DNA of 64,000 nucleotides from JBOCEF01 sp050586345 (GTDB lineage Bacteria > Pseudomonadota > Alphaproteobacteria > Rhodobacterales > Rhodobacteraceae). Shown in pieces: positions 6,977-18,910 of the stretch. The stretch lies in contig NZ_JBOCEF010000007.1 of assembly GCF_050586345.1 (NCBI RefSeq), forward strand, positions 74,799 through 138,798, given 5' to 3'. How positions within the stretch are numbered: position 1 is the first letter of the stretch; the number at the start of each line of letters is the position of its first letter. A model generated the notes under the pieces. That model ran no database searches, was not told the origin of the DNA, and worked only from the letters and a program-made list of their open reading frames with translations. Position numbers and translations under genes: made by a program.

Positions 6977-7810
6977 ATGACCCGGTTGGAGAGAGAAGCG
7001 GCGGCGCTTGCGGCCCTTGGCAGCCCCGCGCGGCTGGACGTCTTCAGGCTTCTGGCCCGCCATGCCCCCCACGCGGTGCCCGCGGGCAAGATCGCCGAGG
7101 CGCTGGGGCGGCGGCCCAACACGCTGTCGGTGCAGGTCGCGGCGCTGGTCCGCGCCGGGCTGGTCGAGGGACGGCGCGAGGGCAAGTCGATCCTGTATCG
7201 CGTCGCGCCCGAACGGCTGGCCGAGCTGATGTCCTGGCTGTCCGAGGATTGCTGCGGCGGGCGCCCCGAGACCTGCGCGCCCGACGCCGCCCCCGCGGTG
7301 TTCCCCGCCCCGGCCCCGCGCCGGACCGCGCCGCTGGTGCTGTTCCTGTGCCGGACCAACGGCGCGCGCTCGATCCTGGCCGAGGCGATGGTCAACCAGC
7401 GCGCCGGGGGCAAGCTGCGCGCCGCCTCGGCCGGGGTGGAGCCCGCGGCGGCGCTGGACCCCGAGACGGTCGAGATCCTGTCGCGCATGGGCGCGGACCC
7501 CGCGGATTACGCCCCGAAATCGGTGCAGTCGCTGGGCGGCGAGGGCGGCGCGGCGCCGGCCTTCGTGCTCACGCTCTGCGACGCGGCGGCGAATGCGGAC
7601 CTGCATGTCAGCGGCGGGCGGCCCTACCGGTCGCACTGGCCGATCCCGGACCCCGCGGGCGTACGCGATGCCGCATGGCGGCGCGACGCTTTCCGGCAGG
7701 CCGCGGATGAGATATCCACCCGCGTGAACGCCCTGCTCGCGCTCGACCTGGGCGCGCTTGCGCCGCCGCAGTTCCAGGACGCGATCGACCGGATCGGCAT
7801 GACCGGCTGA
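6977..7810 (+). CDS. arsR: ArsR repressor fused to a low-molecular-weight phosphatase/ArsC-like domain
   Basis: 277 residues. Residues 1-90 are an ArsR/SmtB winged helix (LGSPARLDVFRLLA...GRRPNTLSVQVAALVRAGLV). A Cys-Cys-X6-Cys cluster follows at 92, 93 and 100, much like the C-terminal arsenite site of the Acidithiobacillus-type ArsR. From about 118 there is a low-molecular-weight phosphatase/arsenate-reductase fold with the P-loop CRTNGARS (Cys125, Arg131), then LTLC (Cys201), then HWPIPDPA. In thioredoxin-linked ArsC a further cysteine follows in the LC-X6-CP segment; here that place is Asp, so the third redox cysteine is missing. It heads an operon with GAPDH and ArsJ, so it probably represses it and releases on arsenite. 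Confidence 0.88.
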   Translation: MTRLEREAAALAALGSPARLDVFRLLARHAPHAVPAGKIAEALGRRPNTLSVQVAALVRAGLVEGRREGKSILYRVAPERLAELMSWLSEDCCGGRPETCAPDAAPAVFPAPAPRRTAPLVLFLCRTNGARSILAEAMVNQRAGGKLRAASAGVEPAAALDPETVEILSRMGADPADYAPKSVQSLGGEGGAAPAFVLTLCDAAANADLHVSGGRPYRSHWPIPDPAGVRDAAWRRDAFRQAADEISTRVNALLALDLGALAPPQFQDAIDRIGMTG

Positions 7811-7862
7811 TCCGGGCGCGGACCGGGAAAGGCGGGCGGCGCCGGACAGACGGAGACACGCC

Positions 7863-8927
7863 ATGTCCACGCCCGCCGCTTCCATCCCCCCCGCCCATGG
7901 CCCCGTTCCAACCCAGCGCATCGCCGTGATCGGCCTCGGGCGCATGGGCAAGCTGTTCCTGCGCGCCGCCTTCGACGCGGCGGCGGAAGGGCGCGGGATC
8001 GGCGAGATCGTGCTGGTCAGCGACCGCGACGGGACCGCCGCGGACCACGCGCATCTCCTCGAATTCGACACCGTCCAGCGCCAGTGGAGTCCCTGCTGGG
8101 CCGAGGGCGACACCATCCACGCGGGCGGCGGCGCCATGCGCTTCGTGCGCGCCGGATCGGTCGAAGACCTGCCCCTGGACGGCATCGACCTGGTGGTGGA
8201 ATGCACCGGCGCGCGCAAGGACGCGGGCGCCCTTCAGCCCTATTGGGACGCCGGGGTGCCGCGGGCGCTCGTCTCGGCCCCCGTCAAGGATGGCGGTGCG
8301 CTGAACATCGCCTATGGCGTGAACCACGGCCTCTATGACCCGGCGCAGCACCGGCTGGTGACGGCGGCGAGCTGCACGACCAACTGCCTCGCCCCCGTGG
8401 TCAAGGTGCTGCACGAGGCCTTCGGCATCCGCCACGGCAGCTTCACCACCATCCATGACGTGACCAACACGCAGGTGATCGTGGATCGCTGGCACAAGGA
8501 CCTGCGCCGGGCGCGCGGGGCGACGGCGGCGCTGATCCCCACCACCTCCGGCTCGGCCAAGGCCATCGGCGCGATCTTCCCCGAGCTGAACGGCCGCCTC
8601 CATGGCCACGCGGTCCGCGTGCCGCTGACCACCGGCTCGCTCACCGACTGCGCCTTCGAGCTGGCGCGCGAAGCGGATGGCGAGGAGATCAACGCCGCCT
8701 TCCGCGCCGCCGCGACGGACGGGCCGCTGGCGGGGATCCTCGGGCTCGAGGACCGGCCGCTGGTGAGCACGGATTTCTGCGGCGACGCGCGCAGCGCCAT
8801 CGTCGACGGACCCTCGACCTTCGTGATCGGCGGGACCCAGGCCAAGATCTACGCCTGGTACGACAATGAATGGGGCTATGTGAACCGCATGGTCGACATC
8901 GCCCGGATGATGGGCGCGGGCCGGTGA
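7863..8927 (+). CDS. ArsJ-associated glyceraldehyde-3-phosphate dehydrogenase
   Basis: 354 residues with GGAGA six bases before the ATG. The Rossmann start is RIAVIGLGRMGKLFLRAAF, and the catalytic cysteine sits in AASCTTNCLAPVVKVLHEAFG. The C-terminal NAD/substrate region is AWYDNEWGYVNRM. In characterised operons this enzyme uses arsenate in place of phosphate to make 1-arseno-3-phosphoglycerate, which ArsJ then exports and which decays to arsenate outside. The gene's stop codon overlaps the GTG start of arsJ, supporting that pairing. A housekeeping glycolytic role is less likely given the context and divergent N-terminus. Confidence 0.9.
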   Translation: MSTPAASIPPAHGPVPTQRIAVIGLGRMGKLFLRAAFDAAAEGRGIGEIVLVSDRDGTAADHAHLLEFDTVQRQWSPCWAEGDTIHAGGGAMRFVRAGSVEDLPLDGIDLVVECTGARKDAGALQPYWDAGVPRALVSAPVKDGGALNIAYGVNHGLYDPAQHRLVTAASCTTNCLAPVVKVLHEAFGIRHGSFTTIHDVTNTQVIVDRWHKDLRRARGATAALIPTTSGSAKAIGAIFPELNGRLHGHAVRVPLTTGSLTDCAFELAREADGEEINAAFRAAATDGPLAGILGLEDRPLVSTDFCGDARSAIVDGPSTFVIGGTQAKIYAWYDNEWGYVNRMVDIARMMGAGR

Positions 8928-10201
8928 GCACGCCGGGTTCGGGGCCGCGTCCGGCGCGCCCCGCGGGGCTCGGGGCCTATGTCACCGTCACCGCGGCCTA
9001 CTGGGCCTTCATGCTGTCGGACGGCGCCTTGCGGATGCTGGCGCTGCTGCATTTCCACGAGGAAGGCTTCACCGCCACGCAGCTCGCCTGGCTGTTCCTT
9101 CTGTACGAGGTGGCCGGGATCGTCACCAACCTCTCGGCCGGGTGGCTGGCGGCGCGGTTCGGGCTGACGCGCACACTTTATGCCGGGCTGGGGCTGCAGA
9201 TCGTGGCGCTGGCGCTGCTGGCGCGGATGGACCCGGGCTGGGGCGTCACCGCCTCGGTCGCCTACGTGATGGGCGTGCAGGGGCTGTCGGGGGTGGCCAA
9301 GGACCTCTCGAAAATGTCCTCGAAATCGGCGGTCAAGCTGCTGGCCCCCGAGGGCGCGCTGTTCGGCTGGGTGGCGGCGCTGACGGGGTCCAAGAACGCG
9401 GTGAAGGGCCTCGGCTTCGGCCTCGGGGCGCTGCTGCTGGGCGTGCTGGGGTTCGAGGGCGCGCTCTGGGCCATGGCCGGGGTGCTGGCGGCGATCCTGG
9501 CGGGCTGCGCGGCGCTGATGCCGCCGGGGCTGCCGCGCGGCTCGGCCAAGGCGAAGTTCAGGGAGGTGTTCAGCAAGGATCCCAACGTCAACCGGCTGTC
9601 GCTGGCGCGTGTGTTCCTGTTCGCGGCGCGGGACGCGTGGTTCGTGGTGGGGGTCCCGGTCTGGTTCGCCTCGGCCCTGTCGGACGGAACGCCCGAGGGC
9701 GCGCGCGAGGCGTTCTTCATCACCGGCGGCTTCATGTCGGCCTGGGTGATCGCCTACGGCGCGGTGCAGGCCGCGGCCCCGAAGCTGCTGCGGGCGAAGG
9801 CGCGAGGTCTGGCGGAGGTCTCCGGCCTCGCCTGGGGCTGGGCGGCGGGGCTGGCGGCGGTGCTGGCGCCGATGGCGGCGGCGGCGGTCGTGTTCGGCGA
9901 GGGCGCGGGCTTCGCGGTCCCGCTGGCGCTGGGGCTGATGGGGTTCGGAGCGGTCTTCGCGGTGAACTCCTCGCTCCACTCCTACCTGATCCTGGCCTTC
10001 AGCTCGGCCGGGCGGGTGACGATGGACGTGGGCTTCTACTACATGTCCAACGCCGCGGGGCGGCTGCTGGGGACGGTGGCCTCGGGGGTGTCCTACCAGC
10101 TCGGCGGGCTGGCCGGGTGCCTCGGCTGCGCGGCGCTGCTGGCGGGGCTGAGCGCGCTGGCCGCAAGGCGGCTGCGGGCGGGCGACAGCGCGGTGGGCTG
10201 A
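8924..10201 (+). CDS. arsJ: ArsJ organoarsenical efflux MFS transporter
   Basis: 425 residues if started at the GTG that overlaps the GAPDH stop (GTGA). The frame is open further upstream, but only inside the GAPDH gene. Twelve hydrophobic segments begin VTVTAAYWAFMLSDGALRML, the typical ArsJ opening, with LHFHEEGFTATQLAWLFLLY following and GLSGVAKDLSKMSSKSAVK in the central loop. ArsJ exports 1-arseno-3-phosphoglycerate made by the preceding enzyme. The operon ends right after it at a 15-bp hairpin. No arsenite pump (arsB/acr3) lies in the window. Confidence 0.9.
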   Translation: MSTPGSGPRPARPAGLGAYVTVTAAYWAFMLSDGALRMLALLHFHEEGFTATQLAWLFLLYEVAGIVTNLSAGWLAARFGLTRTLYAGLGLQIVALALLARMDPGWGVTASVAYVMGVQGLSGVAKDLSKMSSKSAVKLLAPEGALFGWVAALTGSKNAVKGLGFGLGALLLGVLGFEGALWAMAGVLAAILAGCAALMPPGLPRGSAKAKFREVFSKDPNVNRLSLARVFLFAARDAWFVVGVPVWFASALSDGTPEGAREAFFITGGFMSAWVIAYGAVQAAAPKLLRAKARGLAEVSGLAWGWAAGLAAVLAPMAAAAVVFGEGAGFAVPLALGLMGFGAVFAVNSSLHSYLILAFSSAGRVTMDVGFYYMSNAAGRLLGTVASGVSYQLGGLAGCLGCAALLAGLSALAARRLRAGDSAVG

Positions 10202-10222
10202 GGCGCGCGCGCCGGGGACGAG

Positions 10223-10257
10223 AAACGGGCGCGCCGGTCCCCCGGCGCGCCCGTTTT
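10223..10257 (+). terminator. Terminator of the arsenic operon
   Basis: A perfect 15-bp stem (10223-10237 with 10242-10256) around TCCC, ending in four T's. It also reads as a stem on the other strand, so it may separate the converging suf operon. Confidence 0.85.
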
Positions 10258-10337
10258 CAGTTTCGGACCAGGCTTGCGCCCCTGCCCCGCGCCCGGCCGC
10301 GCACAGCCTGGCGCGAGGGCCGGCGCAAGGCCCGGGA

Positions 10338-10529
10338 TCAGCCGCCGAAGGCGCGGCGCAGAGTTTCCTGCGCCATCTCGGACTGGAGCGCCCACATCGT
10401 CGCCCAGGGCGCGGCGAACATGGTCATCATGTTCTGCATGGTCTGCATATCCGCGCCGGCGGCGCCGAACCCGAACACGTCGGACGTGTTGACCTTCGCG
10501 TCAGGTTTGCACATCGGACCGAACATCAT
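10338..10529 (-). CDS. Small hypothetical protein at the end of the suf operon
   Basis: 63 residues beginning MMFGPMCKPDAKVNTSDVFG, then a methionine-rich stretch (ADMQTMQNMMTMFAAPWATM) and a short basic tail. AAGGGG lies 8 bases before the second-choice ATG region, a good ribosome site. Codon use and a sensible amphipathic composition make it more believable than the overlapping arginine-rich frames. It follows sufS in the same direction by about 80 bases with a stem-loop between. I do not recognise a family; the central part looks helical and phasin-like in composition only. Confidence 0.55.
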   Translation of the reverse strand: MMFGPMCKPDAKVNTSDVFGFGAAGADMQTMQNMMTMFAAPWATMWALQSEMAQETLRRAFGG

Positions 10530-10561
10530 CTCATCACCCCTTGCTGCTTCTTCACCTCGGA

Positions 10562-10605
10562 GAAACCATCGTTCGCAGGCTTAGGATCCTGCGAAACATC
10601 GTTTC
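10562..10605 (-). terminator. Stem-loop between sufS and the small ORF
   Basis: TTCGCAGG (10572-10579) and CCTGCGAA (10588-10595) form a perfect 8-bp stem with an 8-base loop. An outer GAAAC/GTTTC pair lies beyond an internal loop. There is no U-tract. It could end the suf transcript or protect the sufS 3' end. Confidence 0.45.
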
Positions 10606-10609
10606 CTTA

Positions 10610-11830
<1,221 letters not shown>

Positions 11831-11853
11831 CGCGTCTTCTCCAGTCAAGAACT

Positions 11854-12450
11854 TCAGGCGGCGGCGCCCGCGGGCGCCTCGACGCCCACCAGCAGGCTCA
11901 GCACCAGCTGCGCCACCATGCCGAGCGCCATGAACCCCAGGAACACCGCCAGCAGGACGGGGCCGAGCCGCTTGAACCCGTGCGCCTCGGCCAGCATCGA
12001 GGCATAAATCCAGACCAGCAGGCCGACCGAGAGCGGCAGCAGCAGCACCAGCAGCGTCGCCTCCTGCGACAGGGCGGCATGGACGGCGAGGATCTGCACC
12101 GGCGACAGCACCGCCTGCAGCAGCAGGTGCCAGCCCGAGAGGACGGCGATCTGCTCGCGCGTCGCGCGGCCGCCGAACTTGGCGCCGATCTCGTGCGCGC
12201 CGACGCTCATCAGCAGAAGCTGCAGCATCTGCAGCCCCATGTGGACGGTCAGCGCGAAGCCGCCCGTCGCCTCGGCCTTGCCGGTGAAGGCCCAGGACAC
12301 GCCCTTCTCGGCCGCCCACTGGATGCACAGCGCCAGCACGGCCATGTGCACCGCGTCCCGCACCGTCGCCCCGCGGCCCAGGAGCGTGCGGGCGCTGGCG
12401 CGCGGATTGGTGAAGCCAAGGCGGAGATTGTCGAGGAACGCGATCAGCAC
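11854..12450 (-). CDS. Yip1-family-like membrane protein
   Basis: 198 residues from a GTG with no clear ribosome site. About five hydrophobic helices follow a short N-terminal LRLGFTNPRASARTLLGRG. That Nxx-P-x-xxxR-x-LL opening followed by clustered helices is typical of bacterial YIP1 (PF04893) proteins. It lies 23 bases before sufS and 92 after another protein of the same type, inside the suf operon. Function is unknown; membrane biogenesis or local membrane remodelling is only a guess. Small residues and leucine dominate, and no metal-binding motif is seen. Confidence 0.7.
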   Translation of the reverse strand: MLIAFLDNLRLGFTNPRASARTLLGRGATVRDAVHMAVLALCIQWAAEKGVSWAFTGKAEATGGFALTVHMGLQMLQLLLMSVGAHEIGAKFGGRATREQIAVLSGWHLLLQAVLSPVQILAVHAALSQEATLLVLLLPLSVGLLVWIYASMLAEAHGFKRLGPVLLAVFLGFMALGMVAQLVLSLLVGVEAPAGAAA

Positions 12451-12542
12451 GAGCGGTCATTTCCCGGGTTGGGACAAGGGGATGGCCCCGCATCTGGGGC
12501 CTGCGGGCGCCCCGGCGCAAGGGCCGGGGCGCGGCCGCGTCG

Positions 12543-13175
12543 TCACGCCGCCGAGAGCAGCATCGGGATCATCGCGAAGACGCCGACCACCACCAGCGCC
12601 ACCAGCGCGGTGTAGACGAGGCCGAGCACGAAGCGCTTGCGGTCGGCCCGCATCGCGCCCCAGTCCTCGGCCGCGCGGTAGAACGACACCAGCACCCACA
12701 GCCCCGCCGCGGCGGCGAGGATGTCGAGCACGTCGCCCAGCACCGTCAGCCCGGCGAGGGCGGCGGGCAGCGCCAGCATCTCCTGCACCAGCATCACCGG
12801 CAGCATCACCAGCGCGAACCAGAACCACACCACCCGGTGCCCGCCATAGGAGAGCTTGCCGCCCATGGCCCGGATCGCGGCGCCGACAAGGGCCGAGATC
12901 CCGTACCACAGCAGCGGCGCGAGGGTGACGGAGGTGGCGAAGGCGATGCCCGGCATCGCCTCGCCGCCCATCCCCGGCAGCAGCATCTCGCCCGGGACCG
13001 CGACCACGCCATGCACGGCGAGCGCGATCATCAGCCAGGCGAAAACCTGCGGCTCGGAAGGGTTTGCGTCCAGTTCTTCACGCACCGAACCACCCAGGTC
13101 GCCCCAGGCCCGCAGGGCCCGGGGGATCATCAGCGGCCGGCGCGCCCGCGCAGGATCGGCGGCGGCGTCGCTCAC
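12543..13175 (-). CDS. Second Yip1-family-like membrane protein in the suf operon
   Basis: 210 residues, with a GTG start overlapping the sufD stop (GTGA), so translation is coupled to sufD. The start MSDAAADPARARRPLMIPRALRAWGD is cytosolic. Five hydrophobic segments then surround a YGGHRVVWFWFALVMLPVML stretch, and a charged loop (RAAEDWGAMRADRKRF) precedes the last helix. It shares architecture but little direct identity with the next gene, suggesting an old duplication or a pair of partners. No known role in Fe-S assembly. Confidence 0.68.
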   Translation of the reverse strand: MSDAAADPARARRPLMIPRALRAWGDLGGSVREELDANPSEPQVFAWLMIALAVHGVVAVPGEMLLPGMGGEAMPGIAFATSVTLAPLLWYGISALVGAAIRAMGGKLSYGGHRVVWFWFALVMLPVMLVQEMLALPAALAGLTVLGDVLDILAAAAGLWVLVSFYRAAEDWGAMRADRKRFVLGLVYTALVALVVVGVFAMIPMLLSAA

Positions 13176-14497
13176 GCCTCGGCCTCCAGCGCCTCGACCA
13201 GCGCCTCGTCCACGCCCACGCCGCCGAGCGCCCAGTGGGCGATGCGGTCGCGCATGATGTCGGCGAGAGCCTCGTCCTCGATCTCCTCCAGCGCCTCGGC
13301 GAGGAAGGCGAGCACGATCATGCCCTGCGCGGCCTCGAGCGGCACCCCGCGCGAGCGCAGGTAGAACAGCGCCGTCTCGTCCGCCGCGCCGACGGTGGAG
13401 CCGTGGGAGCAGGCGACGTCGTCGGCATAGATCTCGAGCTCGGGCTTGGAGTCGAACTCGCCGTCTTCGGTCAGGAGGAGGGCCTGGGAGATCTGGTAGC
13501 CGTCGGTCTTCTGCGCGTCCTCGATCACGTGGATCTTGCCCTGGAACACGCCGCGGGCGCCGTTCTTGAGGACCTTCTTGTAGACCTGACGGCTCTCGCA
13601 GTTCACCGCGTCATGGGTGACGAAGACGGTGTCGTCATGGACCACGTCGCCGTCGATCAGGCAGGCGCCCGCGACATGCGCCAGCGCGTCGTCGCCATTG
13701 AGGCGGATGACATGCTCGTTGCGCGTCAGCTCGCCCTGGACCGAGAGCGTGAAGCTCTTGTACGCGCAGTCCTTTTCGAGGCGGGCGAAGACCGACGCGT
13801 TGGTCAGCCGGTCGTTCGCCGGACCCTGCGCGCGGACATGGTTGAAACCGGCGCCTTCGCCGAGGTCCACTTCCATGCAGGTGTTGGCGCGGGCGCCGGC
13901 GGCGCCCTGTTCGAGCACCGTCACCTTCGCGCCGGGCTCGACCCGGATCACGTGGTGGATCATCGCCTCGACCGCGGCGCCCGTGCGGCGCTGGTCGATC
14001 AGCACCGGGCGCGCGGCTTCGCCGACAGCCCGGATGCAAACACCTTCCCAGGCGGTCGCGGTGTTGAGCGCGGCAAGCGGGCGCGGGGTGCGGCCATGCT
14101 CGCCGCCCTCGATCACGCCGAACACCGAGGACGCCCAGTGGATATCCGCCGAGAGCGCGTCGGAGAGCAGCGAGATTTCCAGCCCCTCGACTTCAAGCGC
14201 ATCCGAAAGATCGGCCCGGAACACCCCGTCGACAAACACGAATCTCGCCGCATCCACGCCGTTGAACGCGTCCGATTCCAGCGCCGAGGCGGCCTCGGCC
14301 AGCGCGGTCAGCTTGGTGGGGTTGGTGTATTTCCAGTACTCGTCGCGGCGGCCCGGGGCGCCCATGGCGCGCAGGCGCGCGGCGGCCTCGGCGCGCGCCG
14401 CATCGGCCCAGGCCGAGGCGGGCGCGGGGACGTGACGGGCGAGAAGCTCCTCCGCCAGCTCCTGCTTCGCGGCGGCCATTTTCGCGGGAACGGCCAT
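13172..14497 (-). CDS. sufD: Fe-S assembly scaffold protein SufD
   Basis: 441 residues from the ATG at 14497. A GTG six bases earlier overlaps the sufC stop, but GGAGG is better spaced for the ATG. The N-terminus has the SufD mark GRRDEYWKYTNPTKL. The C-terminal beta-helix contains QKTDGYQISQALLLTEDGEFDSKPELEIYADDVACSHG, given here only as the region near residues 335-375, and ends with FLAEALEEIEDEALADIMRDR. SufD pairs with SufB and SufC in the SufBC2D complex, where clusters are built. It is translationally linked to sufC upstream and a Yip1-like gene downstream. Confidence 0.95.
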   Translation of the reverse strand: MAVPAKMAAAKQELAEELLARHVPAPASAWADAARAEAAARLRAMGAPGRRDEYWKYTNPTKLTALAEAASALESDAFNGVDAARFVFVDGVFRADLSDALEVEGLEISLLSDALSADIHWASSVFGVIEGGEHGRTPRPLAALNTATAWEGVCIRAVGEAARPVLIDQRRTGAAVEAMIHHVIRVEPGAKVTVLEQGAAGARANTCMEVDLGEGAGFNHVRAQGPANDRLTNASVFARLEKDCAYKSFTLSVQGELTRNEHVIRLNGDDALAHVAGACLIDGDVVHDDTVFVTHDAVNCESRQVYKKVLKNGARGVFQGKIHVIEDAQKTDGYQISQALLLTEDGEFDSKPELEIYADDVACSHGSTVGAADETALFYLRSRGVPLEAAQGMIVLAFLAEALEEIEDEALADIMRDRIAHWALGGVGVDEALVEALEAEA

Positions 14498-14499
14498 GC

Positions 14500-15252
<753 letters not shown>

Positions 15253-15310
15253 GTCGCATCCTTGGATCTGCCCCGCGCCGGGCGCGGGTGATGTCACGGG
15301 TTGGGGCAAT

Positions 15311-15342
15311 ACGCCCCGTGTTCTCAGCCCCTTGCGGGGCGT
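15311..15342 (-). terminator. Stem-loop between the YbjQ gene and sufC
   Basis: ACGCCCCG (15311-15318) pairs with CGGGGCGT (15335-15342), and an alternative smaller stem GCCCC-TTGC-GGGGC (15328-15341) competes. There is no U-run. In the middle of the operon it may set the sufC/sufB expression ratio or mark transcript processing. Confidence 0.4.
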
Positions 15343-15345
15343 TGT

Positions 15346-15675
15346 TCAGATATCGGGCGAGGTGCTGACCGCGGTCCCGGAGACCGAGACCATCATCATG
15401 GAGCCGTCGCCCCCGACCACCTCGTAGTCGATGTCGATGCCCACCACGGCGTCGCCGCCAAGCGCGCGGGCCTGGTCCTCGATCTCGCCGAAGGCCTCGA
15501 TCCGGGCGGCCTTGAAGCTGCCCTCGAAGGCGCTCGCCCGGCCGCCGATGATGTCGGTGATGCCGGCGAAGAAGTCCTTCACGATGTTCGCGCCCATGAT
15601 CGCCTCGCCCACGACCACGCCGTGATAGGCGGTGATCCTGCGGCCCTGGAGGCTGTCGGTGGTGGTCATGATCAT
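15346..15675 (-). CDS. YbjQ / UPF0145 family protein
   Basis: 109 residues from MIMTTTDSLQGRRITAYHG, with GGAGGG eight bases before the ATG. The family's marks are clear: VVGEAIMGANIVKDFFAGIT, GGRASAFEGSFKAAR and GGDAVVGIDIDYEVVG. YbjQ-like proteins form small ring-shaped oligomers and have been called heavy-metal-binding-like, but their function is not known. Its place inside the suf operon, between a membrane protein and sufC, suggests a link with iron, metal or stress handling; this is inference only. Confidence 0.85.
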   Translation of the reverse strand: MIMTTTDSLQGRRITAYHGVVVGEAIMGANIVKDFFAGITDIIGGRASAFEGSFKAARIEAFGEIEDQARALGGDAVVGIDIDYEVVGGDGSMMMVSVSGTAVSTSPDI

Positions 15676-15691
15676 CACGGGAACCCTCCGG

Positions 15692-16213
15692 TCAGATGAA
15701 GATGAATGCGAGGGGGCCGAGCCAGCCGACCGCCACGATGGCGAGGACCGCCCCCAGGAAATAGAGCCAGACCGCCGCCCACCGCCACTTGTAGAGGAAG
15801 CGGCCGACCAGCAGCAGGATCGGCGTGAACGCCAGGCACAGCAGCGGCACGCCGATGGCGAAGAGCGCGGCCTCGGGCCCGTTCGGGTCCTCGGCCATCT
15901 CCACCATCCGCAGGATGACGTCGACATCATCCGGCCCCGCGCCGTCGTCGCGCGCCGCCGAAAGCCCCGCCATCACCGCGCCGGTGGAAACGGCGCCGAG
16001 GCCGATCCCCCACCGGTTCGCCGCCTTGGCGCCCCGGTAGGTGTCGTGGAGTTCGCCGTAGCGTTCCTTGCGGAAGCCCTTGGACGACTTGTCCTTCTTG
16101 AAGTCGGACAGATCGTAGGGATCCTCGGCCTTCGCCGGACCCTCGGCCGCCCGCTCCTCGGCGGCGCGGGCCTGGATCCGGGCCAGGCGATCCTTGAAAT
16201 CGTCGTCCGACAT
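15692..16213 (-). CDS. Hypothetical membrane protein of the suf operon
   Basis: 173 residues. Residues 1-60 are charged and probably coiled (MSDDDFKDRLARIQARAAEE..., LSDFKKDKSSKGFRKERYGE). A glycine/alanine segment near 68-85 may be membrane-inserted, and two strong helices at about 118-140 and 145-173 end the protein (WRWAAVWLYFLGAVLAIVAV). I recognise no family. It follows sufB by 44 bases and precedes the YbjQ gene by 16, so it is co-transcribed. The opening resembles many alphaproteobacterial suf-linked hypothetical proteins only in general character. Confidence 0.7.
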   Translation of the reverse strand: MSDDDFKDRLARIQARAAEERAAEGPAKAEDPYDLSDFKKDKSSKGFRKERYGELHDTYRGAKAANRWGIGLGAVSTGAVMAGLSAARDDGAGPDDVDVILRMVEMAEDPNGPEAALFAIGVPLLCLAFTPILLLVGRFLYKWRWAAVWLYFLGAVLAIVAVGWLGPLAFIFI

Positions 16214-16257
16214 GTCCCTCGGCGCCTCCGATCCCTGCGGCGATCCCGGTCAGCCGG

Positions 16258-17775
<1,518 letters not shown>

Positions 17776-17842
17776 GTGGGTCTCCTTAGCCTGTGCGCTG
17801 GCGTCACGGGGCGCCGCGCAGATCAGTTGATTTGTCAGTCGC

Positions 17843-18910
17843 TTACGCCGCAGTCTTCGCGCGGCGCTTGAATTCCGAAAGCCAGGCGGCGGCGAAGCGG
17901 GACATGTCCGCCCCCGTCACCCCCGGCCCGATCGACACCCGCAGCGCGCAGGCGCCGAGGCCGGGCTCCACGCCCATGGCCGAGAGCGCCCCGATGGGCC
18001 GCGCCTTGCCCGAGGAGCACGCCGCCCCGGCCGAGACGGCGAAGCCCGCGAGGTCCATCTGCATCACCTGCGTCTCGCCCCGCCAGCCGGGGGCCAGCAG
18101 CAGCGTGGTGTTGGGCAGGCGCTCCGCCCCGCGGCCCACGATGGATACGCCCGGGGCCTCGGAAAGGATCATCTCCTCGAAGGCGTCGCGCACGGCGCGC
18201 ACCTCCTCCCAGGCGCCGGAGGCGAGGTCGCGCGCGGCGGCCTCGGCGGCGGCGCCCATCCCGGCGATGCCGGCGAGGTTCTCGGTGCCGGATCGCCGGC
18301 CCATCTCCTGCCCGCCGCCGGGCATGGAGAGGTGCACGCCCGCGCGCAGGATCAGCGCGCCGACGCCCTTGGGGCCGCCGAACTTGTGGCCCGAGACGAC
18401 GGCGCTGTCCTGGACGCGGCCGTCGAAGGCGAAGGGGATGCGGCCCGCGGCCTGGGTCGCGTCGCAGAAGAACACCGGCTTCTCGGGCGTCACCGCCTGC
18501 AGCACCCCGGTTTCGGAGTTCGCGGCCTGGAGCGCGACGCGGCCGCGTTCGGCCCCGCGGATGGCGCGGCCCTCGGCGTCCACCGCCAGCATCTCGGTGC
18601 CCGTCAGGCGGCCCAGGTGGGCGGCGACGGCGGGGTGCTCGAGCCCCGCGCCGATCAGGTCCGGGATGTCCGAGAGGCGCAGCGCCGCGGCCTCGGTGGC
18701 GCCGGAGGTGAAGATCACCTCCGCGGGCGCGCAGCCGACGAGGGCCGCGACCTGCTCGCGCGCCGTCTCGACCAGCGCGCGGGCGCGCCGCCCCTCGGCA
18801 TGGACCGAGGAGGGGTTGCCGAGCACATCGAGCGCCGCGACCGCGGCGGCCCGCGCCTCGGGGCGCAGGGGCGCGCTGGCGTTCCAGTCGAGATAGAGCC
18901 GACCCGTCAC
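17843..18910 (-). CDS. IscS/NifS-like cysteine desulfurase
   Basis: 355 residues from a GTG start that overlaps the iscR stop (GTGA). It opens MTGRLYLDWNASAPLRPEAR, has the PLP lysine in VVSGHKFGGPKGVGALI and the group I active-site loop SAGAACSSGKARPI. At 355 residues it is shorter than E. coli IscS (404) because the C-terminal tail is reduced, as in the NifS-like proteins of alphaproteobacterial suf operons. It would donate sulfur to the Suf scaffold or other acceptors. Two desulfurases of different groups (this one and SufS) in one operon suggest different partners or conditions. Confidence 0.9.
   Translation of the reverse strand: MTGRLYLDWNASAPLRPEARAAAVAALDVLGNPSSVHAEGRRARALVETAREQVAALVGCAPAEVIFTSGATEAAALRLSDIPDLIGAGLEHPAVAAHLGRLTGTEMLAVDAEGRAIRGAERGRVALQAANSETGVLQAVTPEKPVFFCDATQAAGRIPFAFDGRVQDSAVVSGHKFGGPKGVGALILRAGVHLSMPGGGQEMGRRSGTENLAGIAGMGAAAEAAARDLASGAWEEVRAVRDAFEEMILSEAPGVSIVGRGAERLPNTTLLLAPGWRGETQVMQMDLAGFAVSAGAACSSGKARPIGALSAMGVEPGLGACALRVSIGPGVTGADMSRFAAAWLSEFKRRAKTAA

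Noticed and set aside
11831..12520. N-terminal extension of SufS in the same open frame
   Set aside because: The extra sequence is the out-of-frame shadow of the Yip1-like gene; the SufS family start with a ribosome site is at 11830.
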